A DNA stretch of 64,000 nucleotides. Source: Prostheceraeus crozeri (Eukaryota; Platyhelminthes; Polycladida; Euryleptidae). The stretch is taken from the NCBI GenBank assembly GCA_907163375.1, contig CAJQUW010007055.1, positions 186,001-250,000 of the forward strand, given 5' to 3'. The notes beneath the pieces were generated by a model. The model worked only from the letters and a program-made list of their open reading frames with translations. It had not been told where the DNA came from and made no database searches. Both the position numbers and the translations under genes were made by a program. Shown here piece by piece: positions 57,901-64,000 of the stretch. Each line of letters starts with the position of its first letter. Within the stretch, counting starts at the first letter, position 1.

Positions 57901-58742
57901 TTATAGTGGAGAATGGAGAGGACGGCATACTGAAAACATTGCGATTCGCAATCTACAGAAATGACTGCTTTTTTATTTTTTAAACTTTTCGGAAGTTTAA
58001 AGGAGCCTCGTCCAGAGTAGTTCTCTAATAAAGTGATTTTAATCATGGCGGTCTCAATACCATCGAAAACGAGACCACTATCACGCTCGTTAAATTTATC
58101 TATATTTAATTTTAACCCTTGGATATGAAAATTTATCCAAGACTCACAGTCTACAACTTCGGTTGCAGGAGAGGAGGGTATGTGAAACTCCAACCTCTCT
58201 ACTATTTGACCAGTATGGTGGTCGATTTTTACATATTTTATTTTGAGATAGATGAGCGCCTTCATTCTAAAATTGACTAAATTGTTGAAGAGCGCACCAA
58301 TCAAAGATGAATTTTGATGAAACCATTCTTCAAAGTCAGTAATGGTTTCTGAGGACTCCATCTGGTAGTTCCTCACTAAATTATTTATCGACACTTCAGA
58401 AAGTCGGATAGAGGAGGTGCTGTTAGTATAACTATCGTCACTGTGTGTATGTCGAAGTCTATGTGAAGATAGTTCAAAATGTGACTCAAAGGACTGAATG
58501 CATAAATCGCAAGAAAAGGAGACATCGTTAACAGAATCATCCCCACCTTCAGAGATTGATGCTGACTTAGGTCTACAAACACCTCGCTTAATGTGTCGGA
58601 TGAGATCACGCTTCCTCGTTAAGATGTGCCCACAGTCAGCACATTCCCGATCGTTGCATTCCCGCGACAATGTTGACATGGACTCGCTCGAGATGGGACT
58701 GGTATCACCTGAAAGAGAAATCATTCTATCATCTCCGTTCAA
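54903..58742 (-). CDS. Protein-primed family B DNA polymerase
   Basis: The open frame is 1,279 codons and looks whole. In order: two C2H2-type fingers (C34/C37/H50/C56 and C78/C81/H94/H98); an N-terminal domain shared with the gene at 44,785; a cysteine-protease-like or unknown domain near 258-390; 3'-5' exonuclease motifs D424-I-E426, N577..D582 and Y-x3-D near 736-746. Between Exo I and II there is a zinc/HNH-like insert (C524-x2-C527, VRDHDHITG at 542, C557-x2-C560). Polymerase motif A is YYDQNNLYG (829-837), motif B NNSLFGK (1004-1010) and motif C GGDTDS (1100-1105). It replicates the element from its protein-capped ends. Start is uncertain: a leader ATG lies upstream at 58,896-58,898 behind a splice donor. 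Confidence 0.96.
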   Translation of the reverse strand: MNGDDRMISLSGDTSPISSESMSTLSRECNDRECADCGHILTRKRDLIRHIKRGVCRPKSASISEGGDDSVNDVSFSCDLCIQSFESHFELSSHRLRHTHSDDSYTNSTSSIRLSEVSINNLVRNYQMESSETITDFEEWFHQNSSLIGALFNNLVNFRMKALIYLKIKYVKIDHHTGQIVERLEFHIPSSPATEVVDCESWINFHIQGLKLNIDKFNERDSGLVFDGIETAMIKITLLENYSGRGSFKLPKSLKNKKAVISVDCESQCFQYAVLSILHYNDVQYSRYRKSKYQQWENELKFGDCNSEDMKIKDIEKFEKLNNIKIVLHVWEKGLKGVRYNSRSSCYDHVVNLLLVRQDDSEEWHYCAIPKISRLYHHLRNSTSSEIYYSDRCIRNFRSKNRFETHYEWCKRGKLQMERMPKDKEFSYRENGDELSPLRVIYADIECYIDDIIHKPAAISCYEVWHDHFQNRKNKMHVWQGEDCIYQFLQFLEQAVKFQQKYDGELYRRSLHMTADDQAKSDSCNVCPKCSKTFDDDKIKKVRDHDHITGKFRNALCSKCNFSLRMKRRTLPVIFHNFKGYDSHMIIKGGLGQMKEWKLDVIAQTREKFMAMTAKVPVDKTKENKTVYFDIKFLDSYQFKTASLASLVQNLKSLPLTQNLKKQYPNLTDEVITRKGVFPYAYFDAISKLGETSLPSIDKFKNDLSGAECKTEDYDHAQDAWIKFDCHTFGEYMIAYLKLGVFLLADVFQEFRRVALEEDKLDPVHFVSLPAMSFKSAFKMTGETIHLLQDPEMYNLFERGIRGGLTFVNKHTRRLKSKLVGDDQTHLKYYDQNNLYGSSLSKPLPHSEFSWLDDSEIQHLSNPSNILAIPDEGDWGYYFEIDLIYPNNIKHKTVDFPLAPESGEVTKDMFSNFMKQFHKDLESCGQPDYKPCRKLLLTQYDKENYLVHFSILKFYLEMGMILKRVHRIIKFRQKAFLKPYIDSNSQKRALAQNNFEKDFYKYKNNSLFGKTMEDVRKRVNYKLVNDVTKFKKLVSSPLFIDRDIIDEDLVGVKMIKSQVMLCKPIYIGQAVLDYSKLEMYQLFYKILKPCPLVKEVRLLGGDTDSFFLGITTQKDLNFNEVGKSLERYFDTSNYPTDHPLYSIKNKTKLGCFKDETAGKEIDEMILLRPKMYSMKLKDCDDSIKRAKGISRSLVSNMKHKNFRKAYRNKNITFVNMTILKSKSHEIKTHTFRKRALSAWEDKRCWLEHNISLPHGHPDTNIPPPKRIKLTLPHSGDVLA

Positions 58743-58895
58743 GTCTCAGTGTATTGTTACAACCTACCTTGACTCAACAACTCTAAACTTTCCTCGAGAA
58801 GGGAGGGCGTTGGTGATGAAGTTGATGCCTGAAATTGAGGAAGATGCTATTAGCCACACGTTTGAGGGAGATGAGTGAAGAAATTTTCAACTTAC

Positions 58896-59072
58896 CATTT
58901 GAACGAAATTATGTTTAAGCTTGATACTTCAACAAGATAGAGACTTCACTCAAATTTGGAATTCACGAGAGCAGTTCACTTATACGTCTCAAAGACAGAG
59001 TGAAATGACAAGAATGTCACTTTGCATATATACTTTCATATTCATCATTCATTGGCTGTTCATTCTGATTGG
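58896..59072 (-). promoter_or_regulatory. Leftward polymerase promoter and leader ATG with splice donor
   Basis: On the minus strand: CCAAT boxes at 59,072-59,068 and 59,055-59,051 (17 bp apart), TATATATG at 59,032-59,025, then a leader to ATG at 58,898-58,896 followed directly by GTAAGT. An acceptor TTTCAG at 58,831-58,829 is followed by GCATCAACTTCATC, almost the same as GCATCTACTCCATC behind the acceptor of the left-end gene. The two 5' regions look like copies of one module. Confidence 0.65.
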
Positions 59073-59129
59073 TTGCTTGTTGATACTTTAGAATTAGAAA
59101 ACATTTCAAAGTTATTATTCACAGTCAAC

Positions 59130-59576
59130 ATGACAAGCCCTCCGACAACACCAAACACAAAATTCTCTTCTCCATGCTCAACACCAAAGGCGCTCGTTGC
59201 ACCAAACGCCCCAACGAAGGGGAAGGTAGAGAAGGTGTACCGACTGGGCAATATCAGAAAGTTGTCATTACCAGCGGACAATGAAGAGAGTGTATGTGAG
59301 AAGGAGTGTCCCGACTTAACAGGCGTGAGGTGGAAGTATCTGCAGTACGATACTGACGATGTGATGGAGATCACCAGCACGAAATTCCTCCACCAATTAT
59401 GGGAGTGGTACACCCCTAACTCCCAGCCACGAACTATGGCGGAGTGGGAGTATATTGACAAAGTGAGGCTCGCAGTGAAAGAACGATTAAAGCAAGTGAA
59501 CTGTTTTTGTGATCTATGTGAAGCCAGACTCTGGGACGATATTGACGATGAAGACCTTTTGAAATACATGCCATAA
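59130..59576 (+). CDS. Unrecognised 148-aa protein divergent to the polymerase
   Basis: ATG at 59,130 (the frame is open from 59,022). The N-terminus is proline/threonine/serine-rich (MTSPPTTPNTKFSSP and STPKALVAPNAPTKG), followed by a basic linker and an acidic C-terminal domain with CFCDLCEARLWDDIDDEDLL. A C-x-C-x2-C group with C at about 89/93 could bind metal. Tryptophan-rich middle (LHQLWEWYTPNSQ and AEWEYIDKVRLAVKERL). No family recognised; it may be a regulator expressed early with the polymerase. The stop lies within AATAAA (59,575-59,580). Confidence 0.6.
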   Translation: MTSPPTTPNTKFSSPCSTPKALVAPNAPTKGKVEKVYRLGNIRKLSLPADNEESVCEKECPDLTGVRWKYLQYDTDDVMEITSTKFLHQLWEWYTPNSQPRTMAEWEYIDKVRLAVKERLKQVNCFCDLCEARLWDDIDDEDLLKYMP

Positions 59577-59580
59577 TAAA
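59575..59580 (+). terminator. Polyadenylation signal overlapping a stop codon
   Basis: AATAAA shares its first bases with the TAA stop of the 148-aa gene, as in the protease and TBP-like genes. Confidence 0.65.
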
Positions 59581-59626
59581 TTTTTATTTCGTATTATCTT
59601 TGCTTTCATACTGACTTACTTGAACG

Positions 59627-60036
59627 GGGCTTCAGTGGATGATTTAACCATGTATACATTTTCATTTGGAAATAGTAGCACGCTTAGTCTAACTTGTAAA
59701 TCTTATAACATTTCATATGGGCGATGATGGTAGATGAAATAGTGTTAAATAAAATTAAGATAGCTTACACTTCTGATACAGGGATAGCAATCGACTGCGA
59801 TCCATGTGTAAAGAGCTTGTTAGACTACGGATGGGCTTAAGTGGATGATTTAACCATGTATACTTTTTCATTTGGAAATAGTAGCACGCTTAGTCTAACT
59901 TGTAAATCTTATAACATTTCATATGGGCGATGATGGTAGATGAAATAGTGTTAAATAAAATTAAGATAGCTTACACTTCTGATACAGGGATAGCAATCGA
60001 CTGCGATCCATGTGTAAAGAGCTTGTTAGACTACGG
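59627..60036 (+). repeat. Tandem duplication of about 204 bp
   Basis: Copies at 59,627-59,830 and 59,833-60,036 (GTGGATGATTTAACCATG through TTGTTAGACTACGG) are nearly identical. GGGATAGCAATCGA from the unit occurs again at 60,887. The plus frame MMVDEIVLNKIKIAY inside copy 2 is short and unsupported. Confidence 0.9.
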
Positions 60037-60215
60037 AAGAGAGAAGTGTGTTATGTTGCGTGTGGCGCGTGAGTGTCCTCCCATTTCATTCCATTCATCA
60101 ATTCGTCTCATTGATAGAGACAGGTAGAACTCATGGTTCTCATAACGTATGCAATGGATAGTTTATAAGGCAACCTTCGACAGTTGGCTAAATGTCGCCC
60201 TGGCGCGAATGCATA

Positions 60216-60482
60216 CTACGTTGAGACAGAGGCAATCACTTGCAAACATGACGCAGAGAGGTTTAACAAGATTGACCATTGCCGAATGTCCCTTGCGGTA
60301 TACATAGCTACGGGTTTCACCGCCGCCCTTGACAGGAACGCCCGTCGAAAGGAAGTATTACACCGAACTTCATTTGCAACGTTCAAGTTGACTGATAGCA
60401 GATTCAACTTAATGATAGTATTCGCCAGTCCGAAGACTGCCCAGGGCAAACCGCGTGGAGGTTCTATCATGTCTTGCCCCAT
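60216..60482 (-). CDS. Hypothetical leftward frame over the first 138-bp repeat
   Basis: 88 codons beginning with ATG in GQDMIEPPRG and continuing past the repeat into RRAFLSRAAVKPVAMYTARD. The part inside the repeat is shared with the frame at 60,874-61,089. No family recognised. It may be a real small gene, a 3' exon, or a pseudogene copy. Confidence 0.3.
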   Translation of the reverse strand: MGQDMIEPPRGLPWAVFGLANTIIKLNLLSVNLNVANEVRCNTSFRRAFLSRAAVKPVAMYTARDIRQWSILLNLSASCLQVIASVST

Positions 60483-60535
60483 GGTGGCCCTTAAGAGAGC
60501 CGATGGTTCATTCTCCGGGTGTGAATTTAAGTTGA

Positions 60536-60793
60536 CTATTGGCTGGAATAGTCAATGGGTATGACGGTTAGGTTGTCATAGACCCTATACCGCCTAGCTC
60601 GTGCTGGTGCATCTGGAACCTTTCGGATGCGAGTGGTATTTGGAGTCCACACCCCATCCGTCCAAACGATCTTCTCGATCTTCCCCTTCTTATCATCCTC
60701 TTCATCCCACTCGTCGAGGATGACGAACTCGGGAATGGCGTTGTCTTCATCGATGAAGACGGGAATGCTGTTGGCAGGAGACGTTGCTTCCAT
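60536..60793 (-). CDS. Small acidic protein with its own TATA promoter
   Basis: 85 aa, ATG at 60,791-60,793. The first half is acidic (FIDEDNAIPEFVILDEWDEE), then DDKKGKIEKIVWTDGVW and a basic PDAPARARRYRVYDNL end. No family recognised. TATATAAG lies on the minus strand at 60,841-60,834, about 40 bases upstream of the ATG, which gives a short leader. It may be an early regulator or DNA mimic-like protein; that is a guess. The plus strand is not a convincing alternative. Confidence 0.55.
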   Translation of the reverse strand: MEATSPANSIPVFIDEDNAIPEFVILDEWDEEDDKKGKIEKIVWTDGVWTPNTTRIRKVPDAPARARRYRVYDNLTVIPIDYSSQ

Positions 60794-60833
60794 CGTGACT
60801 TGAAATTGAATGAGAAGCGCTGCAATCTTCTGG

Positions 60834-60841
60834 CTTATATA
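60834..60841 (-). promoter_or_regulatory. TATA box of the small acidic gene
   Basis: TATATAAG on the minus strand within the palindrome CTTATATAAG; start of transcription expected near 60,810, just ahead of the ATG at 60,793. Confidence 0.55.
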
Positions 60842-60873
60842 AGGTTTTCAACAATGAATTGCTCAACAGCGAA

Positions 60874-61089
60874 TCAGAATGCTTCAGGGATAGCAATCGA
60901 CCGCATAACGTTCAAGTTGACTGATAGCAGATTCAACTTAATGATAGTATTCGCCAGTCCGAAGAATGCCCAGGGCAAACCGCGAGGAGGTTCTATCAAA
61001 TCTTGCCCCATGGTGGCCCTTATGAGAGCCGATGGTTCATTCTCGTCGCATCTGAAAAATAGAAAGAAAATAGATGAAATTATATTCAA
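60874..61089 (-). CDS. Hypothetical leftward frame over the second 138-bp repeat
   Basis: 71 codons; the better start is the ATG in RATMGQDLIEPPRG. It carries the same segment as 60,216-60,482 (LPWAFFGLANTIIKLNLLSV) and then ends in MRSIAIPEAF. A pyrimidine-rich TTCTATTTTTCAG sits right upstream and could be a splice acceptor. Function unknown. Confidence 0.3.
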   Translation of the reverse strand: MNIISSIFFLFFRCDENEPSALIRATMGQDLIEPPRGLPWAFFGLANTIIKLNLLSVNLNVMRSIAIPEAF

Positions 61090-61124
61090 GTGATAGAGAT
61101 GATATTAACTTACCATAAATCAAT

Positions 61125-62060
61125 TCAACCGGTTCGTTGAACCTTCGATGGTGGTGGCTGAGGCAGGTACTTGGCCGGCAACTTTCGCTTACGATGGCGC
61201 AATTCCTGAATGTCACCATTGTGTTTAATGCTTATGTGGAGACAGCGAATATCTGGCATTGCTCCTTCGTAGAACTCGCTCGTTTTATCCAAATCCTCCG
61301 ACTCCATTATTACATCGTCGATAATTTTGCTACCGACTACGGGGAGGTGGAGCGTTGTTCTTCTCTCCTTGACAGCGTTATTCTTCGCCTCAAGAAGAGC
61401 CATCTTCTCCTGCTCATGTTGGAGTTTGAGCGTCGCCTCCTTCGCCTTCATATTCTTAATGCATGTGGCCTGATCCTCTACGCGACTCTCACTCGCTAGA
61501 GCTCTCTTTTGGAAACCTTCCAACTTTAATACTTGAGCCTTAAGACTCCTAATTTCCGCCACCTGCTTTTTGAGTTCAAAATTCTCGTCCCTTAATACGG
61601 AGCATTCGTTTTTATAACGGCTCATTTCATCCTTCAGCTTCTTAATGGCATACTCTTGGCTAACCCTCGCCACACCATCATCCTTAGCCCACCGCTTGGC
61701 TTGGGCTTTGATACCTCTCCCTTTTTTAGGTGAGGAGTGCATTTTTGGCGCTGGCACTGTCCGACTCTTCACAATCGTCTTATCGGGTTTAGGAGCTATG
61801 ATCGCCTCCTCGGGTTTGTTAAGGACGACCGCCTCTTCCGTTTCCGATTCAGATTCGGAGATTTCCGACTCAGAGCTAGAAGAGCTGAGGTGAGATGTCG
61901 TTGGCTGCTCATTCTTGCAGTCTTGTATGGCTTGAACTGCCATCTGCAGCTCTGTCTCCGCATCTAGGTCAACTTGTGGTCTTTCAACCGGTGGGATGAT
62001 GACCTTCACAACCTCTGAGGCATGCGTCTCTGTCTCCTCATCTTGATTAGATTTTTTCAA
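61125..62060 (-). CDS. Coiled-coil, leucine-zipper-like nuclear protein
   Basis: 311 codons open, no early ATG. Residues 1-95 are acidic and serine-rich (HLSSSSSESEISESESETEE). Residues 110-135 are basic (SPKKGRGIKAQAKRWAKDDG). Residues about 136-235 form a long coiled coil with hydrophobic heptads (AIKKLKDEMSRYKNECSVLR, ENFELKKQVAEIRSLKAQVL). The end is basic and proline-rich (RHRKRKLPAKYLPQPPPSK), a plausible nuclear signal. The basic block before heptads recalls bZIP factors, though the canonical N-x7-R core is not seen. It overlaps the neighbour at 62,047 by 14 bases. I infer a nuclear regulator or scaffold. Confidence 0.5.
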   Translation of the reverse strand: MKKSNQDEETETHASEVVKVIIPPVERPQVDLDAETELQMAVQAIQDCKNEQPTTSHLSSSSSESEISESESETEEAVVLNKPEEAIIAPKPDKTIVKSRTVPAPKMHSSPKKGRGIKAQAKRWAKDDGVARVSQEYAIKKLKDEMSRYKNECSVLRDENFELKKQVAEIRSLKAQVLKLEGFQKRALASESRVEDQATCIKNMKAKEATLKLQHEQEKMALLEAKNNAVKERRTTLHLPVVGSKIIDDVIMESEDLDKTSEFYEGAMPDIRCLHISIKHNGDIQELRHRKRKLPAKYLPQPPPSKVQRTG

Positions 62061-62325
62061 AAAGTGGGGTGATGGCTAACCCAACCTCTGAGGTGGTATA
62101 ATTTTTCACCTTCTTAATGAGACATGTTGAATGCGTCTCATAGAAAAACTCGTTCAGGTTTCCCCTGACGAATTTCATACATGATGTGCATCCGCTCACC
62201 ACAGCGACGTCCTTATGCTCTTCGGGAGAGTCGGGGAATTTATTTAAATGGCGCTTGAACTCACCACCTCGCTTGACTTCGCCACATAGGCACTTTTTAA
62301 AATGAAACTTTGAATTTCCTCCCAT
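62047..62325 (-). CDS. Small zinc-binding-like protein, first gene of the right-end leftward unit
   Basis: 92 aa from ATG at 62,323-62,325 (MGGNSKFHFKK). Two potential metal sites: C-x-C with a following H in CLCGEVKRGGEFKRHLNKF, and C-x2-C...H-x2-C in GCTSCMKFVRGNLNEFFY with THSTC. It follows 16 bases after a good splice acceptor at 62,342-62,344. Unknown family; likely an early regulatory protein. Confidence 0.55.
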   Translation of the reverse strand: MGGNSKFHFKKCLCGEVKRGGEFKRHLNKFPDSPEEHKDVAVVSGCTSCMKFVRGNLNEFFYETHSTCLIKKVKNYTTSEVGLAITPLFEKI

Positions 62326-62341
62326 TTTGTAACTTATGTAT

Positions 62342-63002
62342 CTGTAAAGGAAGGATGAAATAGAATTACTAACAGAAGACATTGGCAGTCATTTTTATAA
62401 TCATACAGCTAAATTGTGAGAATGGTGGAAAGTGTCGAACCTTTGAATCCGTTACAGGCATTACTCAGAGGGGATCTTATCCCAACTCCAAGGCCTCGGC
62501 CCACAAATCCAACCTCCCGCGGACAGAGCGTGCGTCATATCACTGTGTTGGTATCCGGACCTCGATTTTGACATGAAAATCAGTGGATTATTTACAAAGG
62601 TTGCAAATTCCAAGCCGAAGCTCGCCTCCCACAACTTTATAAATGTCTTAGTTGAATTCAGCAGGGTCGAAAACCCCAGAAAACCTCCAAAACTAGTGAA
62701 TTTAAATTTTTCAATTTTTTAGCACTACTTATGAAATTTTATAAGTAGTCTATCACTTAGGACAGGTCAATAGCGACTGAACCTTTTTTGAATCAAGTCA
62801 AACGGACTTGTAGAAGCAAAGTTACAAGCCTTTAAAGTTTTGGAGTCTTTTATGGCCTGGAGACGAAGGCCATCTCCTGGCTAACCTCTAAGTCTGACGC
62901 CTTAGCTGATATCAGCAATGAAATTTTCTAAGTCGGTTTCTAACAGAAACTCGGGATTTGGAATGTCCGAAGCTATCATCGGAGCTCAGAGAGACTACTT
63001 AC
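62342..63002 (-). other. Predicted 661-nt intron of the right-end leftward unit
   Basis: On the minus strand the donor ACG/GTAAGT starts at 63,002 and the acceptor TTCATCCTTCCTTTACAG ends at 62,342, with a branch-point-like TTAGTAAT about 30 bases upstream of the acceptor. No leftward gene lies inside, which fits an intron. A plus frame at 62,382-62,576 is not supported. Confidence 0.55.
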
Positions 63003-63056
63003 CGTTGACAATCTCTCGTCTGAATGACAAGTCTCTGTCGGTTCCCAGCTTATATA
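63003..63056 (-). promoter_or_regulatory. Right-end leftward promoter and leader exon
   Basis: TATATAAG on the minus strand at 63,056-63,049, followed by a leader of roughly 20 bases that ends at the donor at 63,003. It would drive the zinc-binding and coiled-coil genes through the intron described. Confidence 0.6.
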
Positions 63057-63164
63057 GTGTGTGGCGATCAGCTGATGAGTAATACCCATCATCCAAACAC
63101 TAAAAACCCGTCTATCTCCGGTTCTAGTGCTCCGATTGAGCTGGAAATACACCATTTCCATGTA

Positions 63165-63954
63165 GAATTTGACGCTGAATCCGAATCTGGCCTCCGTTTT
63201 CCCATCCGATGCTTCGTTTTGGCTCTACAGCAGGTAGCCATCGCAAAAATTCTAACTCGTTTTTTCGAAAAATGTTGAAAATTTTTCTCTCCGATTGACT
63301 TGAAACTCACCATACAGATGCAGAATTTCACGCTGATTCCAAATCTGAAATCCGTTTTCCAATCCGATGCTTCGTTTTGAAGCTACAGCCCAAAACGTCC
63401 CAAATTCTAACTCTGTCGTTTTTCGCCAATGTCCCAAAATCTTAAATGGCGTCTCACATCTAAACGGAGACAGATATGAACAAGCCGTTTGTTTCACTGA
63501 ATTTGTCGTACTCTTAGCTTTCAAACGAGCTATGGCACGACAAAATCCGTCCACTGGAAGCCAAAATCGAAGCGAGCTCTCCCGAGGGGGGGGGACGTCA
63601 GCGAAAATTTTTTCTCTCCGATTGCGTTCAAATTCACCATACAGATGCAGAATTTCACGCTGAATCCAAATCTGGCCTCCGTTTTCACATCCGAGCACTC
63701 CTTCCACTCGAAACAACCCATTTTACAACCCAACATTCAGCAGATTGCACGAAAAACATCACACACTATAGCCTCAAGACAAATCCTGGCGGTCGCCCAA
63801 GTCCACCACGACACTCTGCCGTTCCAGAGGGGGGGGAGTCAGCGAACATTTTGTGAACGTGGGCCAACCTGGCCGGCACACCACGACAGACTACAACCTC
63901 TGTCGTTCCAGAGGGGGGGCGCGCCGGTCGTAAGTTCGCCGTTTTCTTTCTACT
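63165..63954 (-). repeat. Polinton right terminal inverted repeat
   Basis: This is the inverted partner of 41,912-42,705, including the C-rich tracts (as G-tracts on the plus strand) and the same outer AGTAG terminus. The match weakens inside about 63,300. Confidence 0.93.
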
Positions 63955-64000
63955 TTTGGTGGCTTCCTGAAGAAAGTTTGCAATCGATGTTAGAATATTT

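Larger units (their letters stand above)
60378..61044. repeat. Pair of 138-bp direct repeats flanking a small gene
   Basis: AACGTTCAAGTTGACTGATA through GCCGATGGTTCATTCTC occurs at 60,378-60,515 and again at 60,907-61,044, with few changes. The small acidic-protein gene lies between. The minus reading (NEPSALIRATMGQDLIEPPR, then LPWAFFGLANTIIKLNLL) changes only conservatively between copies (I/L, L/M, F/V), while the plus reading changes radically (T/N, M/K, K/M), so the minus strand is the likelier coding strand. Confidence 0.8.
41912..63954. mobile_element. Polinton/Maverick element, 22,043 bp, young, partly broken
   Basis: The ends are exact: AGTAGTAAGAAAACGGCG at the left and the complement of AGTAGAAAGAAAACGGCG at the right, flanked by the 6-bp target duplication TTTGGT (41,906-41,911 and 63,955-63,960), the size Polinton integrases make. 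The 5'-AGT terminus is also typical. The element carries DNA polymerase B, packaging ATPase, protease, major capsid, integrase and a set of accessory genes, with rightward genes at 43.2-50.5 and 51.8-54.7 kb and leftward genes at 50.5-51.7, 54.9-58.7 and 60.5-62.4 kb. The inverted repeats are almost identical, so insertion was recent. Some genes are whole, others are broken; roughly five breaks in all. Confidence 0.97.

Noticed and set aside
58498-58878. 126-codon plus frame opposite the polymerase start
   Set aside because: It is antisense to the polymerase coding region and its leader; no own signals.
60184-60564. 126-codon plus-strand frame over the first 138-bp repeat
   Set aside because: No ATG near the start, and changes between the repeat copies are radical in this frame but conservative in the minus frame.
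61049-61116. Possible short intron (TATG/GTAAGT to TTTTTCAG) on the minus strand
   Set aside because: Signals look good, but neither flanking frame gives a convincing continuous reading, so it was not called.
1-64000. CRISPR arrays, bacterial operons, rRNA genes
   Set aside because: No spaced identical repeats, no bacterial signals and no rRNA-like blocks were seen; the window is eukaryotic.

Overview
The window looks like AT-rich nuclear DNA from a multicellular animal, probably a marine invertebrate. Evidence: a spliced exon of a nicotinic-type Cys-loop receptor, decayed CR1/jockey-like LINEs, Penelope-like elements with GIY-YIG, a tRNA-derived SINE with a GCGCTATTTAT-type tail as seen in many deuterostomes, Tc1, DD41D mariner and hAT elements, and a Polinton/Maverick. 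The species cannot be fixed from sequence alone; a deuterostome is only a weak preference.

Region 1-41.9 kb is host intron/intergenic DNA full of transposon remains. In order: two LINE relics (0.87-2.05 and 2.39-4.08 kb), the first split by a foldback MITE; a 1.8 kb palindrome (4.86-6.65 kb) with a Tc1-like element at its exact centre and a hAT-like MITE in one arm; a 35-bp minisatellite (7.06-8.0 kb); a LINE 3' end; a SINE; an internally deleted Tc1 copy (16.1-17.5 kb); a third LINE relic (22.4-23.6 kb); an inverted Penelope dimer with 16-bp target duplication (25.2-25.9 kb); a Penelope GIY-YIG relic; a full-length Tc1 with an open 331-aa DD34E transposase (30.8-32.5 kb); one nicotinic receptor exon (35.2 kb); a hAT MITE with 8-bp target duplication (37.6 kb); and a DD41D mariner pseudogene (40.5-41.6 kb).

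Region 41,912-63,954 is one Polinton, 22,043 bp, with a perfect 6-bp target duplication (TTTGGT) and nearly identical terminal inverted repeats of about 790 bp, so it is young. It has the family core: protein-primed DNA polymerase B, A32-like packaging ATPase, adenain-like protease, double-jelly-roll major capsid protein, chromodomain integrase and small basic virion-like proteins. Polymerase, ATPase and protease frames are open; several other genes are broken (roughly five breaks in all), so I read it as a recent fossil.

The most interesting content is accessory. A leftward 181-aa frame (50,485-51,030) reads as a complete two-repeat TATA-binding-protein core, next to two paralogous genes with a possible PC4-like fold. 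Other frames look like a DEDDh exonuclease, a stand-alone copy of the polymerase N-terminal domain, a membrane-anchored RING finger, a coiled-coil/leucine-zipper-like nuclear protein and small zinc-binding or acidic proteins. Two distant genes, the left-end gene and the polymerase, share one promoter design: two CCAAT boxes 17 bp apart, a TATA box, then an ATG followed at once by a splice donor. At the right end a TATA promoter, donor, 661-nt intron and good acceptor feed leftward genes. Stop codons lie inside AATAAA signals in at least three genes. Together this suggests an adenovirus-like early/late programme with the element's own TBP-like factor; that reading is inference.
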